Positions 40,386 through 41,627 of a stretch of 41,627 nucleotides of DNA are shown piece by piece; position 1 is the first letter of the stretch, and the number at the start of each line of letters is the position of its first letter. A program made the translations under genes and the position numbers. This stretch comes from an uncultured Clostridia bacterium (GTDB lineage: Bacteria > Bacillota > Clostridia > Oscillospirales > Ruminococcaceae), in assembly GCA_947589035.1 (NCBI GenBank), contig CANPYZ010000024.1, forward strand, positions 1-41,627. The letters run 5' to 3'. The notes beneath the pieces were generated by a model. It was given only the letters and a program-made list of their open reading frames with translations, ran no database searches and was not told the origin of the DNA.

Positions 40386-41627
40386 TTATTTCATATTCTT
40401 CAGTAAATCGACTTCAACACCTGCGCCAATGGAAGCCGCTGCTCTCAGGATAATTGCTGCATCCTGAGCATTGACAGCATCATCTAAATTGACGTTAGCA
40501 ATAATTTGCTGATGTTTGGTTAAAGAAGCCGACAATCCCGAACCGATTCTTGCAGAGTAGTGTAAAACTTCCGCTGCGTCCACTGCATTGATAAAGCCAT
40601 CTTCATTGACATCACCGTAATTTAATCCAGGTTCAGTTGTGGAAGAAGAATTATCTGTTGTTGTGGTAGTTTCTATAGAAAAAATATTCGGGTCTTCAGT
40701 AGTTTCTGTGAAAGGGAAATCCCAGTCAAATTCTGTTGTGGTGGAAGTTTCGGTGAATGGGGAATCCCAGTCAGATTCTGTTGTTGTTTCCGGAGGATTT
40801 GCCTTAGTAGTTTCTGATTCTGTTTCCGTGTAGGAAGAATCGGAATTAGGTTTTGTGGTAGTGGATTCTGTTTCACTGAAAGAAGAATCATCATCATCTT
40901 TAGTTGTGGTAGTTTCTTTTCCGTCGAGAACGTTAGTATTCGGAGCTGTGGAAGTTTCCGTTTCGCTGAAAGAAGAATCCGAATTAGATTTCGTGGTAGT
41001 TTCCGGAGTGTCTAATTTTTCTGTGGTTTCGGTGTAGGAAGAATCAGGAAAATCCGGTTTCTTCGTTGTCGTAGAATTTGTTTCGGAAGAAGGCAATTCC
41101 GGTTTCGTCGTGGTTTCTGAAGATTTTGTTTCAGAAGAAGGTGACTCTGGTTTTGTCGTTTCCGAACCGTAAATATTCACAGTAATGTTCACGTCGCCTT
41201 CCACGTCCTGAACGTTGACGTTGCCGTTTCCGTTCTGGGTCACAGAATTTGAAGGTTTCTGTGTGGTTGTGGCATTGGTTTCAGAAGGTGAAACTGGTTT
41301 CTTAGTGGTCGTTTCTGAAGGTTCTGTTTCAGAAGAAGGCGAAACTGGTTTCTTAGTCGTGGTTTCTGAAGGTTCTGTTTCAGAAGAAGGTGAATCCGGT
41401 TTCTTAGTCGTGGTTTCTGAAGGTTCTGTTTCAGAAGAAGGCGAATCCGGTTTCTTAGTCGTGGTTTCTGAAGGTTCTGTTTCAGAAGAAGGCGAAACTG
41501 GTTTCTTAGTGGTCGTTTCTGAAGTTTCTGTTTCAGAAGAAGGTGAAACTGGTTTCTTAGTCGTGGTTTCTGAAGGTTCTGTTTCAGAAGAAGGCGAATC
41601 CGGTTTCTTAGTCGTGGTTTCTGAAGG
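40386..41627 (-). CDS. Dockerin-bearing repeat protein, 5' end outside window
   Basis: The frame is open to the window edge (at least 413 residues). The visible N-terminal part is seven copies of a 17-residue repeat rich in Thr, Ser, Lys, Glu and Pro (PSETTTKKPDSPSSETE), then degenerate Ser/Thr-Glu repeats that look like linkers for glycosylation. A short GNGNVNVQDVEGDVNITV segment interrupts. The C-terminus (about 335-413) is a type I dockerin: GDVNEDGFINAVDAAEVLHYSA and NVNLDDAVNAQDAAIILRAAA, two calcium-binding loops. Dockerins fix proteins to cohesin scaffolds on the cell surface (cellulosome-type). A GTG at 41243 is internal and not the real start. Confidence 0.88.
   Translation of the reverse strand, partial: PSETTTKKPDSPSSETEPSETTTKKPVSPSSETETSETTTKKPVSPSSETEPSETTTKKPDSPSSETEPSETTTKKPDSPSSETEPSETTTKKPVSPSSETEPSETTTKKPVSPSETNATTTQKPSNSVTQNGNGNVNVQDVEGDVNITVNIYGSETTKPESPSSETKSSETTTKPELPSSETNSTTTKKPDFPDSSYTETTEKLDTPETTTKSNSDSSFSETETSTAPNTNVLDGKETTTTKDDDDSSFSETESTTTKPNSDSSYTETESETTKANPPETTTESDWDSPFTETSTTTEFDWDFPFTETTEDPNIFSIETTTTTDNSSSTTEPGLNYGDVNEDGFINAVDAAEVLHYSARIGSGLSASLTKHQQIIANVNLDDAVNAQDAAIILRAAASIGAGVEVDLLKNMK
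41296..41627 (-). repeat. Tandem 51-base coding repeat
   Basis: The marker GGTTTCTTAG recurs every 51 bases at 41296, 41347, 41398, 41449, 41500, 41551 and 41602. Copies differ mainly at a few silent or conservative positions (for example GAATCC/GAAACT, giving Asp or Val). Each unit encodes 17 residues of the linker described for the dockerin protein. The array continues beyond the window. Confidence 0.95.

Noticed and set aside
40639-41037. Val/Ser-rich plus-strand frames opposite the dockerin protein
   Set aside because: They are antisense of the Ser/Thr-Glu linker repeats and lack start signals.
41241-41243. GTG at 41243 as the start of the dockerin protein
   Set aside because: The same frame stays open upstream to the window edge with coding repeats, so this codon is internal.
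41296-41627. CRISPR array
   Set aside because: The repeat unit is 51 bases without unique spacers and lies in frame in a protein-coding gene.

Overview
The window looks like the chromosome of a low-GC, strictly anaerobic gut or rumen Clostridia, most likely a Ruminococcus-type member of the Oscillospiraceae. The evidence is a dockerin-bearing secreted protein, a secreted transglutaminase-like protein, FprA and reverse rubrerythrin for oxygen defence, and AT-rich intergenic DNA. Sigma-A promoters are very regular: almost every one I found has a 17-base spacer.

Layout. 1-1000: a frameshifted gene behind an intact promoter, then a small immunity-like gene. 1122-7775: a large secreted transglutaminase-like protein, then an fprA-degV pair. 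7940-12030: RNase P RNA, a lipoprotein overlapping a probable ADP-ribosyltransferase, a short peptide gene with a terminator, RtcB RNA ligase and RNase Z. 12039-12381: a methyltransferase remnant. 12494-23142: one operon-sized unit, described below. 23223-28546 (minus strand): an orphan HsdS, a large lipoprotein, an M20 amidohydrolase and hpt. 28612-31710: reverse rubrerythrin, a small orphan gene, a fluoride riboswitch ahead of a cation/proton antiporter, and a DUF1893 protein. 31739-39081 (minus strand): a four-gene dynamin-like GTPase / HerA-like ATPase / nuclease toxin / YezG-like immunity operon. 39199-40294: a structured RNA leader and an ABC-2 permease. 40324-41627: the C-terminal part of a 17-residue-repeat dockerin protein that runs off the window.

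The main discovery candidate is 12494-23142. One strong promoter precedes a tRNA-like gene (anticodon GCA, Cys, but with discriminator G73 instead of U73). After it, without a visible terminator, come a NifB-like radical SAM protein, a NifX/NafY-like protein, NifH-like, a cysteine-synthase-like protein, NifD-like, NifK-like, a second NifX-like protein with a Cys-rich insert, a three-gene sulfonate/nitrate-type ABC importer, and a rhodanese-ThiF/MoeB fusion. A hairpin terminator ends the unit. NifE, NifN, NifV and molybdate genes are absent. By family knowledge this resembles nitrogenase-like reductases of sulfur metabolism (methylthio-alkane reductase type) more than nitrogen fixation. My inference is that the importer brings in a small organosulfur compound, the NifHDK-like enzyme cleaves it reductively, and the CysK-like and ThiF-like proteins capture the sulfur.

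The second candidate is 31739-39081. A membrane-remodelling type GTPase and a VirB4/HerA-type ATPase are translationally coupled to a nuclease toxin and its immunity protein. This would fit an undescribed toxin-export or conflict system. All calls are by eye from sequence; no searches or structure predictions were run.
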